DNA of 64,000 bases from JAGORM01 sp050255815 (GCA_050255815.1 JBLMVJ010000019.1:1-64000); one strand, 5' to 3'; counted from the stretch's first letter, positions 42,655-51,617 are shown. The notes: a model not told the origin generated them from the sequence alone. Translations and numbers: made by a program.

Positions 42655-42660
42655 TATAAT
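42655..42660 (+). promoter_or_regulatory. -10 box of a probably leaderless transcript (small secreted protein)
   Basis: TATAAT seven bases before ATG at 42668. Confidence 0.5.
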
Positions 42661-42667
42661 ATGAGGT

Positions 42668-43132
42668 ATGAAGTATGCGGCAGGATTACTTCTAGCATTA
42701 CCATTCCTTTTCTTTTCCTCTCCAGCATGTGCTGCTACCAGTACTGTTTCTGTCCACACAGAAGGGGATTCAAACGTTTCAGTTCATAGTGATGTAAAAA
42801 GCAGTAGCACCAATAAAACAGTGGTTACCCAAAATGGGAGCACCAGTGTTCACATAGAGCAGACGGGAAATGGTACCTCTAAAGTAGATGTAAATGGAAG
42901 ACAGTGGGAGCTGAATGGCCCCGGGAAAATTGATGAGGAGACAGGAACTCCAAATCCCAGTTCTGACAATACACCTACCATCACTATTCCTGCTGTATCT
43001 ATTACACCGTTCCCAAACCATACGGCAACTATCTCACCAATCCTAACCGTCCAGGAAAAACCTCGTACTAGCTTTATCCAACAAGCAATAGCAACCTTCC
43101 TCAAACGCCTCTTTACATTTCTGGGAATTTAA
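42668..43132 (+). CDS. Small secreted Ser/Thr-rich protein, unrecognised
   Basis: 154 residues. A signal peptide (YAAGLLLALPFLFFSSPACA) is followed by a low-complexity Ser/Thr/Val region with repeated SVHTEGDSNVSVHS-type strands, a Pro/Thr linker, and an amphipathic C-terminal stretch (FIQQAIATFLKRLFTFLGI) that could lie on a membrane. No family is recognised. It converges on secA, with a stable hairpin region in between. Confidence 0.6.
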   Translation: MKYAAGLLLALPFLFFSSPACAATSTVSVHTEGDSNVSVHSDVKSSSTNKTVVTQNGSTSVHIEQTGNGTSKVDVNGRQWELNGPGKIDEETGTPNPSSDNTPTITIPAVSITPFPNHTATISPILTVQEKPRTSFIQQAIATFLKRLFTFLGI

Positions 43133-43148
43133 TACTTCGACTCGCTTT

Positions 43149-43199
43149 GCTGGCTCTCTTCAATAGAGCTAGAATAGAGCTAGGACGTCCAGAGCCAGC
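43149..43199. terminator. Hairpin between two convergent genes
   Basis: GCTGGCTCT (43149-43157) pairs perfectly with AGAGCCAGC (43191-43199). The loop contains a direct repeat ATAGAGCTAGxA. It lies between the small secreted protein and secA, which converge here, and may stop transcription from both sides, though no long T-run follows. Confidence 0.45.
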
Positions 43200-43263
43200 T
43201 TCTTCTACTTTAAGTGGTCTCTGGGTAGTGGTAATCTCTTCTCTTCCGACAAGCTCAGAATCA

Positions 43264-46017
43264 TTATCCTAATTCCGGATAATGACACTTCTTCCACTTT
43301 TTACCGCTTCCACACCAGCATGGGTCATTACGACCCAGCTTTTCCTTTTTCACGCTGTCATCCATGGAATCATTCGAGCTTCCTGTATCCCCAGTGAGAT
43401 ACCCACCTGCTACCTGCGACGTGCTACCTGCTTGCTCACTTACCTCTGTCTCCGGCGCATTGGTTGCAATATCTCTTCTTCCTTCCAGCTCCTCCAGCGG
43501 TTCTTGCTGTGGCATAGCTTGTATATTTATTTTATACACTCTATGGGTTATCCCATCATCTATGGCTGCAAGCAAACGTTCAAACATACTGAACGCTTCA
43601 CTTTTATACTCAACCAGTGGGTCGCGCTGACCATAACCTCTTAATCCTATACCGGTCCGCAAATCTTCCATAGCAGTCAGATGCTCCATCCAAAAATTAT
43701 CTATTGAAGATAACGTTACCAGCTTTAAAATGTTTTCTATATTTTCTTTCCCAAATTGTTTTTGGCGCGCATTCTCAATCTGCTGAGTAATGCCATCCAA
43801 AAATTCCTCAACCTCTTCTATGGTCTTCATCTGCTTAATTTGGTTTACCAGGTGTGATTTAGAATGCTCGTCAAAATTTAGAACGGTAGTAAATTCATCA
43901 ATTATATTCTCTGAGGGGTTGTCAGGGTCTGAAAAATGCATGGCAACAATTTCAGAAATCTCCGCCCGGACCTTTTCCAGGACAAATTCTGTTAAGTTCT
44001 CTGAACCGTCTACTATACTACGCCTTAATTTATAAACTATTTCCCTTTGTTTATTTAAAACATCATCATAGTCCAGTAAATTCTTCCGGCTTTCAAAGTT
44101 AAACCCTTCCACTTTTACCTGGGCTTGCGAGATGACACGGGTTACCAGGGGGTGAGTAAGCGGCATATCTTCAGGGAAATTAAAACGGGTCATAAGACCT
44201 GCTATCTGTTCCCCTCCAAATACCCGCATAAGGTCATCCTCAAGTGAAAGTATAAATACTGATCTTCCCGGATCTCCCTGGCGTCCGGACCGTCCACGCA
44301 ACTGGTTGTCTATACGTCTGGATTCATGCTTTTCCGTTCCTATCACCAGTAAACCACCGGCTGCCTTTACACTTTCGTGCTCTTTTTTCCATGCATCATA
44401 CTCTTTCTTAAACCTGGCCTGACCCTCTTTCCCCTGGTATTCCAACTCAAAAGAAGACGGCGGCTGGCCACCTAAAATAATATCCACCCCGCGGCCTGCC
44501 ATGTTAGTTGCTACCGTCACTGCTTTTAACCGGCCTGCATCTTTAATAATAAGCGCTTCCCGCATATGGTTCTTTGCATTTAACACCTGGTGGGGAATTT
44601 TCTTGCGCTTCAGATACTCTGAAATAATTTCATTCTTATCTATAGAGGTGGTACCTACTAAAACGGGTTGGCCTTTTTCATACGCTTCTTCAATTTCTTT
44701 CACTACTGCCGCTACTTTTGCCCGGGTAGTTTTATAGATTAAATCAGGATGGTCTTTCCGTTCTGTTGGCCTATGGGTAGGGATCACTACTACGTCAAGC
44801 TTGTAAATTTTATGGAACTCTTCTGCTTCTGTAACCGCAGTTCCGGTCATACCACCTAACCTGGTATAAAGCCTGAAATAATTTTGCAGTGAAACAGTAG
44901 CCAACGTTTTAGATTCTTGCTGTATCTGTACACCCTCTTTTGCCTCTATTGCCTGGTGTAACCCTTCTGATAATCTTCTCCCCTCCAAAAGGCGACCGGT
45001 AAACTCATCTACCAGAATTACTTGTCCATCCCTGACAATATAGTCCTTATTGTTGTGGAATAAAGTCTGCGCCTTCAGTGCTGCCTCTATGTGATACACC
45101 GTATCAAAATCTTTTTCATAAATATCCTTTACCCCGTATAATTTTTCAATTTTAGAAATACCATGCTCCGTTAAGTGGACTGTCCGCAATTTCTCATCAA
45201 TTTTATAGTCTGTATCGGCAGATATCTTGTCTACAATCTTTGCGTAATCATAATATTTCTGGGAGGGGGTCTCATCCGGCATGGAGATAATATGGGGAGT
45301 CCTGGCCTCATCTATAAGGACTGAGTCTACCTCATCTATCACTGCAAAATAATGTTCTTTCTGGACAGTCTGGGCAATATCCTGGACCATATTATCCCGT
45401 AGATAATCAAATCCAAATTCTGAGTTAATACCATATAGGATATCTTTCTCATATGCTTCTTTCCGGGAAATAGATTTTAAATGGATAAGACGGTAATCTT
45501 TTGCTTCTGTGTCTACATATTCAGGATCATAGGCAAATGATTGTTCTGAAATAATAGTGGCAACGGTCATTCCCAGGAAACTAAATACGGCACCCATCCA
45601 TCCGGCGTCCCTGCGAGCCAAATAATCATTTACGGTTACTAAATGCACCCCTTTTCCGGTTAATGCATGCAGATACAGAGCGGGAACGGCAGAAAGAGTT
45701 TTTCCTTCCCCTGTCTTCTGCTCAGCAACTTTTCCCTGTGCCAGCACCGTAGCAGCAATTAGTTGGACATCATAGTGACGCTGGCCTATGGTACGCATAG
45801 CAGCCTCCCGTACCAGGGCAAATGCTTCCGGTAAAATAGAATAGAGGGCTTCCCCTTTTTCCAGCCGTTTTTTTAACTCCTCCGTCTTTTTTGGAAAATC
45901 TGAATCTTTTAGCTTTTTAAGCTTTGATTCAAACTTATTTATTTCCTCAACAATAGGACGGATTTTTTTAACCTCACGGTCATTTGAATCAAATATTTTT
46001 GTAAGTGTCCCTAACAT
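43264..46017 (-). CDS. secA: Preprotein translocase ATPase SecA
   Basis: 917 residues. Drives export through SecYEG. Walker A in VAEQKTGEGKTLSAVPAL, DEAD-type IDEVDSVLIDEARTP, the MTGTA motif in GGMTGTAVTEAEEF, NMAGRGVDIILGG, and a RQRDPLVEYKSEAFSMFE-like helical scaffold end. The C-terminus is a SEC-C zinc motif, GRNDPCWCGSGKKWKKCH. Full length. The long upstream leader region holds a poly-lysine mini-ORF and several hairpins. A TTCTAA box six bases before the ATG may also allow a leaderless secA message. Confidence 0.97.
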   Translation of the reverse strand: MLGTLTKIFDSNDREVKKIRPIVEEINKFESKLKKLKDSDFPKKTEELKKRLEKGEALYSILPEAFALVREAAMRTIGQRHYDVQLIAATVLAQGKVAEQKTGEGKTLSAVPALYLHALTGKGVHLVTVNDYLARRDAGWMGAVFSFLGMTVATIISEQSFAYDPEYVDTEAKDYRLIHLKSISRKEAYEKDILYGINSEFGFDYLRDNMVQDIAQTVQKEHYFAVIDEVDSVLIDEARTPHIISMPDETPSQKYYDYAKIVDKISADTDYKIDEKLRTVHLTEHGISKIEKLYGVKDIYEKDFDTVYHIEAALKAQTLFHNNKDYIVRDGQVILVDEFTGRLLEGRRLSEGLHQAIEAKEGVQIQQESKTLATVSLQNYFRLYTRLGGMTGTAVTEAEEFHKIYKLDVVVIPTHRPTERKDHPDLIYKTTRAKVAAVVKEIEEAYEKGQPVLVGTTSIDKNEIISEYLKRKKIPHQVLNAKNHMREALIIKDAGRLKAVTVATNMAGRGVDIILGGQPPSSFELEYQGKEGQARFKKEYDAWKKEHESVKAAGGLLVIGTEKHESRRIDNQLRGRSGRQGDPGRSVFILSLEDDLMRVFGGEQIAGLMTRFNFPEDMPLTHPLVTRVISQAQVKVEGFNFESRKNLLDYDDVLNKQREIVYKLRRSIVDGSENLTEFVLEKVRAEISEIVAMHFSDPDNPSENIIDEFTTVLNFDEHSKSHLVNQIKQMKTIEEVEEFLDGITQQIENARQKQFGKENIENILKLVTLSSIDNFWMEHLTAMEDLRTGIGLRGYGQRDPLVEYKSEAFSMFERLLAAIDDGITHRVYKINIQAMPQQEPLEELEGRRDIATNAPETEVSEQAGSTSQVAGGYLTGDTGSSNDSMDDSVKKEKLGRNDPCWCGSGKKWKKCHYPELG

Positions 46018-46139
46018 AAATAATTAGAATTTAAATTGAATAAAGAAAATTGAGGGTAAGATAAGGAGTAGGAAATTTCAGATTTAAATTCTACCTATAT
46101 TTTACCATATTAAGGTGGAATTTGTGGTCTAAATATGGT

Positions 46140-46187
46140 CCAGCCCCGACTGAGCGGGGCTGGGGAATACCATTTGATCAATTGGTA
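46140..46187 (-). repeat. Two hairpins in the secA upstream region
   Basis: CCAGCCCCG (46140-46148) pairs with CGGGGCTGG (46155-46163), 9 bp with a 6-base loop. Beside it TACCATTTGATCAATTGGTA (46168-46187) is a near-perfect palindrome. They follow the mini-ORF in the minus direction. The rest of 46018-46139 is AT-rich, with no gene seen. Confidence 0.6.
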
Positions 46188-46261
46188 ATCGCTTTTAATG
46201 CGAATCCAATCAGAAAAACTTCAAAGCTTAGCTTTAGAGCTTAGGATCCGCTGGGATCCGC

Positions 46262-46288
46262 AACTTTTAAAGCTTAGCTTTAAAAGTT
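46262..46288 (-). repeat. 13-bp perfect inverted repeat overlapping the mini-ORF stop
   Basis: AACTTTTAAAGCT and AGCTTTAAAAGTT around a single central base. The repeat AAAGCTTAGCTTTA in its core recurs at 46223-46236. Its minus-strand start overlaps the stop codon of the poly-lysine mini-ORF, so ribosome release or stalling there would affect folding. Confidence 0.6.
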
Positions 46289-46319
46289 ATTTCTTCTTCT
46301 TCTTTTTCTTTGCAGCCAT
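46287..46319 (-). CDS. Candidate leader mini-ORF MAAKKKKKKK upstream of secA
   Basis: Ten codons and TAA on the minus strand, encoding MAAKKKKKKK (seven lysines in a row, AAG/AAA). It has the strongest SD in the window: AAGGAGGTGATC at 46325-46336, complementary over 12 bases to the 3' end of 16S rRNA. It lies 270 bases upstream of secA on the same strand, after a promoter and a terminator-like hairpin. Runs of lysine codons slow ribosomes, so it could be a regulatory leader peptide. It might also be a short expressed peptide or a relic. Function is inference. Confidence 0.4.
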   Translation of the reverse strand: MAAKKKKKKK

Positions 46320-46417
46320 GGACAGATCACCTCCTTGGTTTTTGAACTTTAAAATGAATTTAAAATTCAAGTTTATAGGATACATTAATCGTGATAAAAA
46401 TTGCATGATTTGTCAAG

Positions 46418-46463
46418 AAAAAAACCCTGCTTCAAAAATGAAGTTTTGGATTGAAGAATAGGG
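46418..46463 (-). terminator. Attenuator-like hairpin with 7-base T-run
   Basis: On the minus strand CCCT (46463-46460) and CTTCAA pair with TTGAAG and AGGG (46428-46425), followed by TTTTTTT (46424-46418). A second CTTCA inside the loop offers an alternative pairing with TGAAG. It starts at about the transcription start of the promoter at 46468, so it would act at once on that transcript. A TTGACA (46411-46416) follows, with only a weak -10. Confidence 0.55.
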
Positions 46464-46467
46464 AAAA

Positions 46468-46496
46468 ATTATACCGTGAAAACTGCGCTTTTTTAA
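46468..46496 (-). promoter_or_regulatory. Promoter upstream of the mini-ORF/secA region
   Basis: On the minus strand TTAAAA (46491-46496), a 17-base spacer and TATAAT (46468-46473). Start point near 46461. Confidence 0.6.
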
Positions 46497-46534
46497 GCAT
46501 TTTCAACATAATTTTTGGAAAAAATGGCTTACTA

Positions 46535-47800
46535 TTATTTCTTTGGGGTTATTACATCAAATCCGGTGTATTTTTGCAGAACCGGAGGAACTACCACTGA
46601 CCCATCAGCCTGTTGGTAATTTTCCAAAATAGCAATAAGGGTCCTTCCTATGGCAAATGCCGTACCATTCAGAATAGTCACAAACTCTTTTTTATCCTTT
46701 TCCTGATATTTTATGTTCAATCTACGAGCTTGGAACTGACCAGTAGTAGAAATAGAGTGGGTCTCCCTATACTTATTTTGCGCCGGCATCCAGGTCTCTA
46801 TATCCCGCGTTTCTGCCGCCGGGAAAGAAATATCCCTTGAGGCAAGACGTACAACCCGATAAGACAGCCCCAATTCTTCCATAAATTTCTCTGCCAATGC
46901 AGTTAATTTCCCCAGTTCCAGCTCATCATCTTCCGGCTTTGCAAAAGATACCATCTCTACCTTTTCAAACTGGTGGACGCGCAAAATTCCGCGCGTATCT
47001 TTTCCGTATGACCCAGATTCACGGCGGAAAGCAGGGGAGAAGCCTACGTATCTTTTTGGCAAATCTGCTGCTTTAAATGTTTCATCTGTATGCATCGGAA
47101 CCAATGCGTGCTCCGCAGTTCCTATTAAGTACAACGCATTCTCTGCTTCCTGTCCTTTTTCCACTTCTTCAACATTCTGCGTCACATAATAATTAGTCTT
47201 ATTTTCCGGGGTCCAGTAGCCAAGTCCCTTGGTAATTTCATTTTTTATAAGTACGGGGGGGAATACAGGAGTAAAACCGTCTTTTCGTAAAGTGTCCAAA
47301 GCAAACTGGACTAATGCAAGCTCTAAAAATACTGCTTCATTTTTTAAATAAGCAAACCGTGCACCGGAAACTTTTGCGGCACGGGCTACATCTATAATAT
47401 CCAGCATCTCACCCAGTTCCAAATGGTCTCTGATTTTGAAATCAAACTTTCTGGGCTCCCCTACCGTCTTAATAACCTCAAAATCATCCTCTCCGCCTAA
47501 AGGTACTTCAGGGGCAGGAAGGTTAGGTATTTTTAGAAGTTCTTGCTCAAGTTCTAGCTTGACTATTTTCAATGAGGACTCAAGCCCATCCAACTCTTCC
47601 TTAATCCTTTTTCCCTCTTCAATGTTCCGGTCTTTTGCTGCAATATTGCGCTTTGCCTGCAATTCCTGGACCTGTGTGTTCAACTCCCGGTACTTTTTAT
47701 CTAATTCAAGTACTTTTTCCACATCCACATCCACGCCTTTTTTCTGCGCATCCTGTTTTACCACCTCCGGATTCTCCCGTATAAACTTTAAGTCCAACAT
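46535..47800 (-). CDS. serS: Seryl-tRNA synthetase
   Basis: 421 residues from ATG at 47800 (MLDLKFIRENPEVVKQDAQKK, the usual SerRS start; a frame to 47836 is longer but atypical). The N-terminal coiled coil (~30-100) holds the tRNA. Class II motif 2 is FRRESGSYGKDTRGILRVHQFEKVEM in parts (FRRESGSYG, RVHQFEKVEM) and motif 3 is GTAFAIGRTLIAILENYQ. Full length. The gap to rdgB is filled with AT-rich word repeats. Confidence 0.96.
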   Translation of the reverse strand: MLDLKFIRENPEVVKQDAQKKGVDVDVEKVLELDKKYRELNTQVQELQAKRNIAAKDRNIEEGKRIKEELDGLESSLKIVKLELEQELLKIPNLPAPEVPLGGEDDFEVIKTVGEPRKFDFKIRDHLELGEMLDIIDVARAAKVSGARFAYLKNEAVFLELALVQFALDTLRKDGFTPVFPPVLIKNEITKGLGYWTPENKTNYYVTQNVEEVEKGQEAENALYLIGTAEHALVPMHTDETFKAADLPKRYVGFSPAFRRESGSYGKDTRGILRVHQFEKVEMVSFAKPEDDELELGKLTALAEKFMEELGLSYRVVRLASRDISFPAAETRDIETWMPAQNKYRETHSISTTGQFQARRLNIKYQEKDKKEFVTILNGTAFAIGRTLIAILENYQQADGSVVVPPVLQKYTGFDVITPKK

Positions 47801-47922
47801 AGTATTTAAGGTTAAAAGGCAAAATGCAAAAGTCAAAACTGAAACTCAAAATTTAAAAGTTTTAAAGATTATAATTTTTACCTTTGACTTGCACTTTTGA
47901 ATTTTGATCTTTGATTTTTGAA

Positions 47923-48537
47923 TTAACTTATCCCGAGTTTTTCCATTAACTGAGGCTTAAGTTTTTCAATTGCCTTGTACCTGTGATTATACAGCTTTTC
48001 CTCTTCTCCTGAAAGGTCACGCTCATGATAATATTTTTGGATTTGGGGAAGATAAAAAAATGAACGGTATGGATACCCATGCAACAGCTCAAGAAGAGGT
48101 TCTTTTGCAATAATCCCATCTACCCTACCTTCTTCCTGGATTTTTTCCCCATTTGGAAAAACTACTGTTACCATGGTGATAAAAGAAGCTTTCCTGTTTT
48201 CACCCGGTAAATCTTTTGCTACCTGCTTCATCTTTTCAATAATCTTCTCATCTGTTGAGTCTTCTCCTACCCACCGTTTTGAATGAAGTCCCGGCATGCC
48301 TCCCAATGCATCTATTTCTACACCGCCATCATCTGCCAGGGTTGGAAGACCGGAAAGATTTGCATAAAAACGTGCCTTCCCTTCCGAATTTTCAGCGTAA
48401 GAGTTTCCGTTTTCTTCAAAGTCCTGGTCAATTCCTACGTCAGCAAGCGAAACCAGCTCTAATGGCAAGTCTTGTAGAAAATGCTGGAACTCCTTCAACT
48501 TTCCCCTGTTAGTAGTAGCAATTAATAGTTTCTTCAT
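47923..48537 (-). CDS. rdgB: Non-canonical purine NTP pyrophosphatase (RdgB/HAM1)
   Basis: 204 residues. Cleaves dITP, ITP and XTP to keep damaged purines out of DNA and RNA. Motifs: LLIATTNRGKLKEFQHFL, then ENGNSYAENSEGKARFY, LADDGGVEIDALGGMPG, and SKRWVG. The C-terminal part is longer than usual and lacks the common FGYDPIF phrase; the equivalent is LLHGYPYRSFFYLPQIQKYY. Family assignment is secure; substrate range may differ. Confidence 0.88.
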   Translation of the reverse strand: MKKLLIATTNRGKLKEFQHFLQDLPLELVSLADVGIDQDFEENGNSYAENSEGKARFYANLSGLPTLADDGGVEIDALGGMPGLHSKRWVGEDSTDEKIIEKMKQVAKDLPGENRKASFITMVTVVFPNGEKIQEEGRVDGIIAKEPLLELLHGYPYRSFFYLPQIQKYYHERDLSGEEEKLYNHRYKAIEKLKPQLMEKLGIS

Positions 48538-48547
48538 GCTTCAAGAC

Positions 48548-48606
48548 TTGTCATTCCGGACTTGATCCAGATCCTGTGAGACCCTAAATCAAGTTTAGGA
48601 TGACAA
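48548..48606. repeat. Palindromic element between rdgB and methyltransferase gene
   Basis: TTGTCAT (48548-48554) pairs with ATGACAA (48600-48606), and inside it CTTGAT (48561-48566) pairs with ATCAAG (48588-48593). It resembles the dispersed TGTCATTCC-type palindromes known from many bacteria. It lies between two divergent genes. Confidence 0.55.
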
Positions 48607-48642
48607 AGAGTACAGTTATTATACTAGAGAGCTACATTTTGG

Positions 48643-48648
48643 TACAAT
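48643..48648 (+). promoter_or_regulatory. -10 box of a probably leaderless transcript (methyltransferase)
   Basis: GGTACAAT, six bases, ATG at 48655; identical layout to prfB and the phosphopantetheinyl transferase gene. Confidence 0.55.
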
Positions 48649-48654
48649 TGCAGA

Positions 48655-49521
48655 ATGACAAACAGGAATCTGGTGCTGGAAAAAACTGAAGAGTATGAGC
48701 TTTTGGATTCAGGTGGTGAACAAAAGCTGGAACGCTATGGACAATATGTTATAGCAAGACCTGAAAAACAAGCCCTGTGGAAGAAATCCCATCCGGATTT
48801 ATGGGAAAGGGCAGACGCTACATATATTAGAACCACTGATAAATTTGGAGAATGGAAAACAAAACAGAATATTCCTAATGAGTGGATTTTTAATGCATCT
48901 TCCAGTTTTAAGATGAAGTTAAAATTAACTCCCTTTGGCCACGTAGGCATTTTCCCAGAACTTAAAAGTCAATGGGACTGGATTCAAAATATTACTCAAA
49001 ATTCTCCTTCTCCCAAAGTCCTTTCCCTCTTTTCCTATACCGGTGCCGCAACGCTAGCTGCTGCTGCTGCCGGCGCACTGGTAACCCATGTAGATGCTTC
49101 AAAACCCGCTATTTCCTGGGCAGTAGAAAACCAGAAACTATCAGGACTGGAGCCTAAACCAATCAGATGGATAGTAGATGATGCGCTAAAATTTATAAAA
49201 AGAGAAGAGCGCCGGGGAAACATATATGACGGCATCATTATGGATCCGCCTAAATTTGGCCGAGGCCCAAAAGGTGAAGTGTGGCAGTTTGAAGAAGATT
49301 TTCCCGAATTGATGGAATCCTGCACAAAGATTTTGGCAAAGAATCCTCTATTCTTTTTAGTTACCGCATACACGGTACCTATCTCACCTATAACACTTAC
49401 CAATATGACCGCTGATATCTTGCCAAATAAAGAAAAAATTGAATTTGGAGAGATAACTATTAAAGAGTCGGAGTCTGGAAGACAACTACCTACCTCTATT
49501 TACGCCCGCTGGAATGCTTAA
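48655..49521 (+). CDS. Class I SAM-dependent methyltransferase (RlmI/RlmK-like)
   Basis: 288 residues. An N-terminal substrate-binding region precedes a Rossmann methyltransferase: VLSLFSYTGAATLAAAAAGA (SAM motif I), THVDASKPAISWAVENQ, then GIIMDPPKFGRGPKGEVW, the DPPKF motif of 23S rRNA cytosine-C5 or guanine-N7 methyltransferases. The PUA domain found in RlmI is absent. It probably methylates rRNA. Its last 26 bases overlap the end of the convergent gene. Confidence 0.85.
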   Translation: MTNRNLVLEKTEEYELLDSGGEQKLERYGQYVIARPEKQALWKKSHPDLWERADATYIRTTDKFGEWKTKQNIPNEWIFNASSSFKMKLKLTPFGHVGIFPELKSQWDWIQNITQNSPSPKVLSLFSYTGAATLAAAAAGALVTHVDASKPAISWAVENQKLSGLEPKPIRWIVDDALKFIKREERRGNIYDGIIMDPPKFGRGPKGEVWQFEEDFPELMESCTKILAKNPLFFLVTAYTVPISPITLTNMTADILPNKEKIEFGEITIKESESGRQLPTSIYARWNA

Positions 49522-50116
49522 ATGCAGAAATATCCGCAATCTCAATCTTTTTTCTACTTCCTTGATACGTTTTATACCAGATCCCTGTTTCCTGATCTAA
49601 AGTATACCCAAGCTTTCTCACCTGGTCAGAAGTCCATCTATCACGCAGGGCACCCCCTAGGCCGGTCGCTTCATCACGGATACCACCTACTACAACTTCT
49701 CCCCCTAGCTGGTACCTAAACCTGCTTAAAGAGTCCAAAATAACCTCATTTACTATGCCAAATAAGCCGGATCCGTACCCCTGTGATTGCCTGTGCTTGT
49801 CAGCATCTATACCAAATGTTACTGCAATAATTCCAGTTGCATCATGATGAAAAACATATTGTCCTCTGGCATAGCTGTCTCCAGTCCACTCATCTATCTG
49901 CTCATATATGTCCGTGTTAATTACCCGGATGGGTTCACCCAGGTTTATAGGAGCAAAAGTGGCATAGCGCAGTAAAAGCGGATCTTTTTCACCCAGAGGA
50001 ACTTCTCCCCGCACCCTAGCAATGGCTCCTTGCAACCTGGGCCATGCATGTATAATTTTCTGTCTGTTCTCCTCCACAAGAGGATTTACCCGCTCTCCGG
50101 GGCCTTTTTCTGTCAT
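49496..50116 (-). CDS. GNAT-like protein, otherwise unrecognised
   Basis: 206 residues. The central region (IIAVTFGIDADKHRQSQGYGSGLFGIVNEVIL) resembles the GNAT acetyl-CoA motif, with RQSQGYGSGL like the QGxGxG pyrophosphate loop, preceded by a beta strand. Beyond this no family is recognised. It starts at 50116 directly after the lysS stop at 50117, so it is cotranscribed with lysS. It overlaps the methyltransferase end by 26 bases on the opposite strand. Confidence 0.55.
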   Translation of the reverse strand: MTEKGPGERVNPLVEENRQKIIHAWPRLQGAIARVRGEVPLGEKDPLLLRYATFAPINLGEPIRVINTDIYEQIDEWTGDSYARGQYVFHHDATGIIAVTFGIDADKHRQSQGYGSGLFGIVNEVILDSLSRFRYQLGGEVVVGGIRDEATGLGGALRDRWTSDQVRKLGYTLDQETGIWYKTYQGSRKKIEIADISAFKHSSGRK

Positions 50117-51568
50117 TTATTCTTCTGGGGATTTTTTATCCGGTTTCAATGTGGGGAAAAAAACCATTTCCCGGACAGGCTTATCTATCAAAAGGGCAAA
50201 AAGTCTTTCAGAAACACCAAATCCGGCTGCCGGGGGCATACCATACTCTAATGCTTCTACAAAATCCTCATCCATCATTTGGGCTTCCTCATCCCCGGCT
50301 TCGCGCAGTTTCATTTGTTCTTCAAACCGCTCCCGCTGGTCTATAGGGTCATTTAGCTCTGAAAATCCTTTACCCAGCTCTGAACCCATAGCCAGAACCT
50401 GCATACGCTGTACATTCTGGGGTCTGTCAGGCAAACGTTTTGCAAGAGGTTCAACTTCAACCGGGTGGTTGAGTACAAACATAGGCTGGACAAGTTTTGG
50501 CCTGATTGTCTTTTTATATAAATAATCAAGAAGTCTACCCTTCCCTAAATTTGGCTCTACCTTTACATGCTTTTCATCCGCTAACTTATATAAATCTTCT
50601 ACTGACAATTCTTCTATATGTATCTGCCAATGTTCATTTAATAATTCCGCGTAGTCTTTTCTGGGCCAGTTTCCTTCCCAGTTAATCTCCTGCCCATTCC
50701 ACTGGGTTTTTAAACTTCCAAAAGTCTCCTGGATTACCTTTTTATACATATCTTCTACAAAATCCATGAGTTCAGAATAATCCGCATATGCCCAATAGAA
50801 TTCCAGTTGGGTATAATCCTGCAAATGCTCATCATCTATTCCCTCATTCCTAAATATTCTGCCTATTTCAAATACCTTTTCAAATCCGCCAACCAAGAGC
50901 CTTTTAAGTGGTAATTCTAGTGAGATGCGAAGATATAAATCCATATCCTGGGCATTATGGTGGGTAACAAAGGGTCTGGCGTCAGCTCCTCCAGGAATTT
51001 GCTGTAAAACCGGCGTCTCAACTTCTAAAAATCCATGATCCACCATGTAATTTCTGATGCTTTGCCAGAATTTTGTTTTCTTTTTGAAATCATCCTTTAC
51101 CTCAGGGTTCATCAAAAGATCCAGATATCTTTTTCTAAGACGGGTTTCTACATCCTTTAAACCGTAAAACTCTGAAGGGAGAGGTAATAAGGATTTAGTA
51201 AGAAGCTGCCAGGAAGCCGGCATAATAGAAATTTCTCCAGCTATGGTTTTCCCAACTTCACCTTCTACCTGGATAAAGTCACCTATATCTAAAAGCCTGA
51301 GGTTTTTAAAACCTTCCGGCCCCAGTATTTTTTTTTGGAAGAAAATTTGTATCTTTCCACTCTCATCTTTCAGGTCTGCAAAGGCAATATTACCATGCTC
51401 TCTATAGGAAAAAATCCTACCAGTGACCGCTACGTTCTTTCCCTCTGAATCCAAAGCCTGGGCAACAGAATGAGTTCTTTTAGTTGTAGCAGGGTAGGGG
51501 TCTATCTGTAATTCTTTTAGTTTCTCTAATTTTTCTAATCGCGCTTTTTTAAAGTTCTGTTCGTCCAT
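50117..51568 (-). CDS. lysS: Lysyl-tRNA synthetase, class II
   Basis: 483 residues. The N-terminal OB fold (VAVTGRIFSYREHGNIAFADLKD) binds the anticodon; motif 2 is VFEIGRIFRNEGIDDEHLQDYTQLEFY and motif 3 ends GMPPAAGFGVSERLFALL. Full-length class II enzyme. TAAAAT six bases before the ATG suggests its own leaderless start, 49 bases after the preceding small gene. Confidence 0.96.
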   Translation of the reverse strand: MDEQNFKKARLEKLEKLKELQIDPYPATTKRTHSVAQALDSEGKNVAVTGRIFSYREHGNIAFADLKDESGKIQIFFQKKILGPEGFKNLRLLDIGDFIQVEGEVGKTIAGEISIMPASWQLLTKSLLPLPSEFYGLKDVETRLRKRYLDLLMNPEVKDDFKKKTKFWQSIRNYMVDHGFLEVETPVLQQIPGGADARPFVTHHNAQDMDLYLRISLELPLKRLLVGGFEKVFEIGRIFRNEGIDDEHLQDYTQLEFYWAYADYSELMDFVEDMYKKVIQETFGSLKTQWNGQEINWEGNWPRKDYAELLNEHWQIHIEELSVEDLYKLADEKHVKVEPNLGKGRLLDYLYKKTIRPKLVQPMFVLNHPVEVEPLAKRLPDRPQNVQRMQVLAMGSELGKGFSELNDPIDQRERFEEQMKLREAGDEEAQMMDEDFVEALEYGMPPAAGFGVSERLFALLIDKPVREMVFFPTLKPDKKSPEE

Positions 51569-51574
51569 ACCAGT

Positions 51575-51580
51575 ATTTTA
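51575..51580 (-). promoter_or_regulatory. -10 box of a probably leaderless transcript (lysS)
   Basis: TAAAAT, six bases (ACTGGT), ATG at 51568. Confidence 0.5.
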
Positions 51581-51617
51581 CTATATCTCATACTTTTCTG
51601 CCTAAAGTATTTACATT

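Noticed and set aside
43263..43285. ATTATCC/GGATAAT hairpin at the end of secA as terminator
   Set aside because: It overlaps the last codons and stop of secA and lacks a T-run; the stem at 43149-43199 is a better candidate.
46325..46336. GATCACCTCCTT on the plus strand, identical to the 3' end of 16S rRNA
   Set aside because: No other 16S sequence flanks it. On the minus strand it is a perfect SD correctly placed before a mini-ORF.
46198..46461. Plus-strand 87-residue frame between secA and serS
   Set aside because: Composition is not protein-like (long Phe run from the antisense of the lysine codons), and it crosses hairpins and promoter elements on the other strand.
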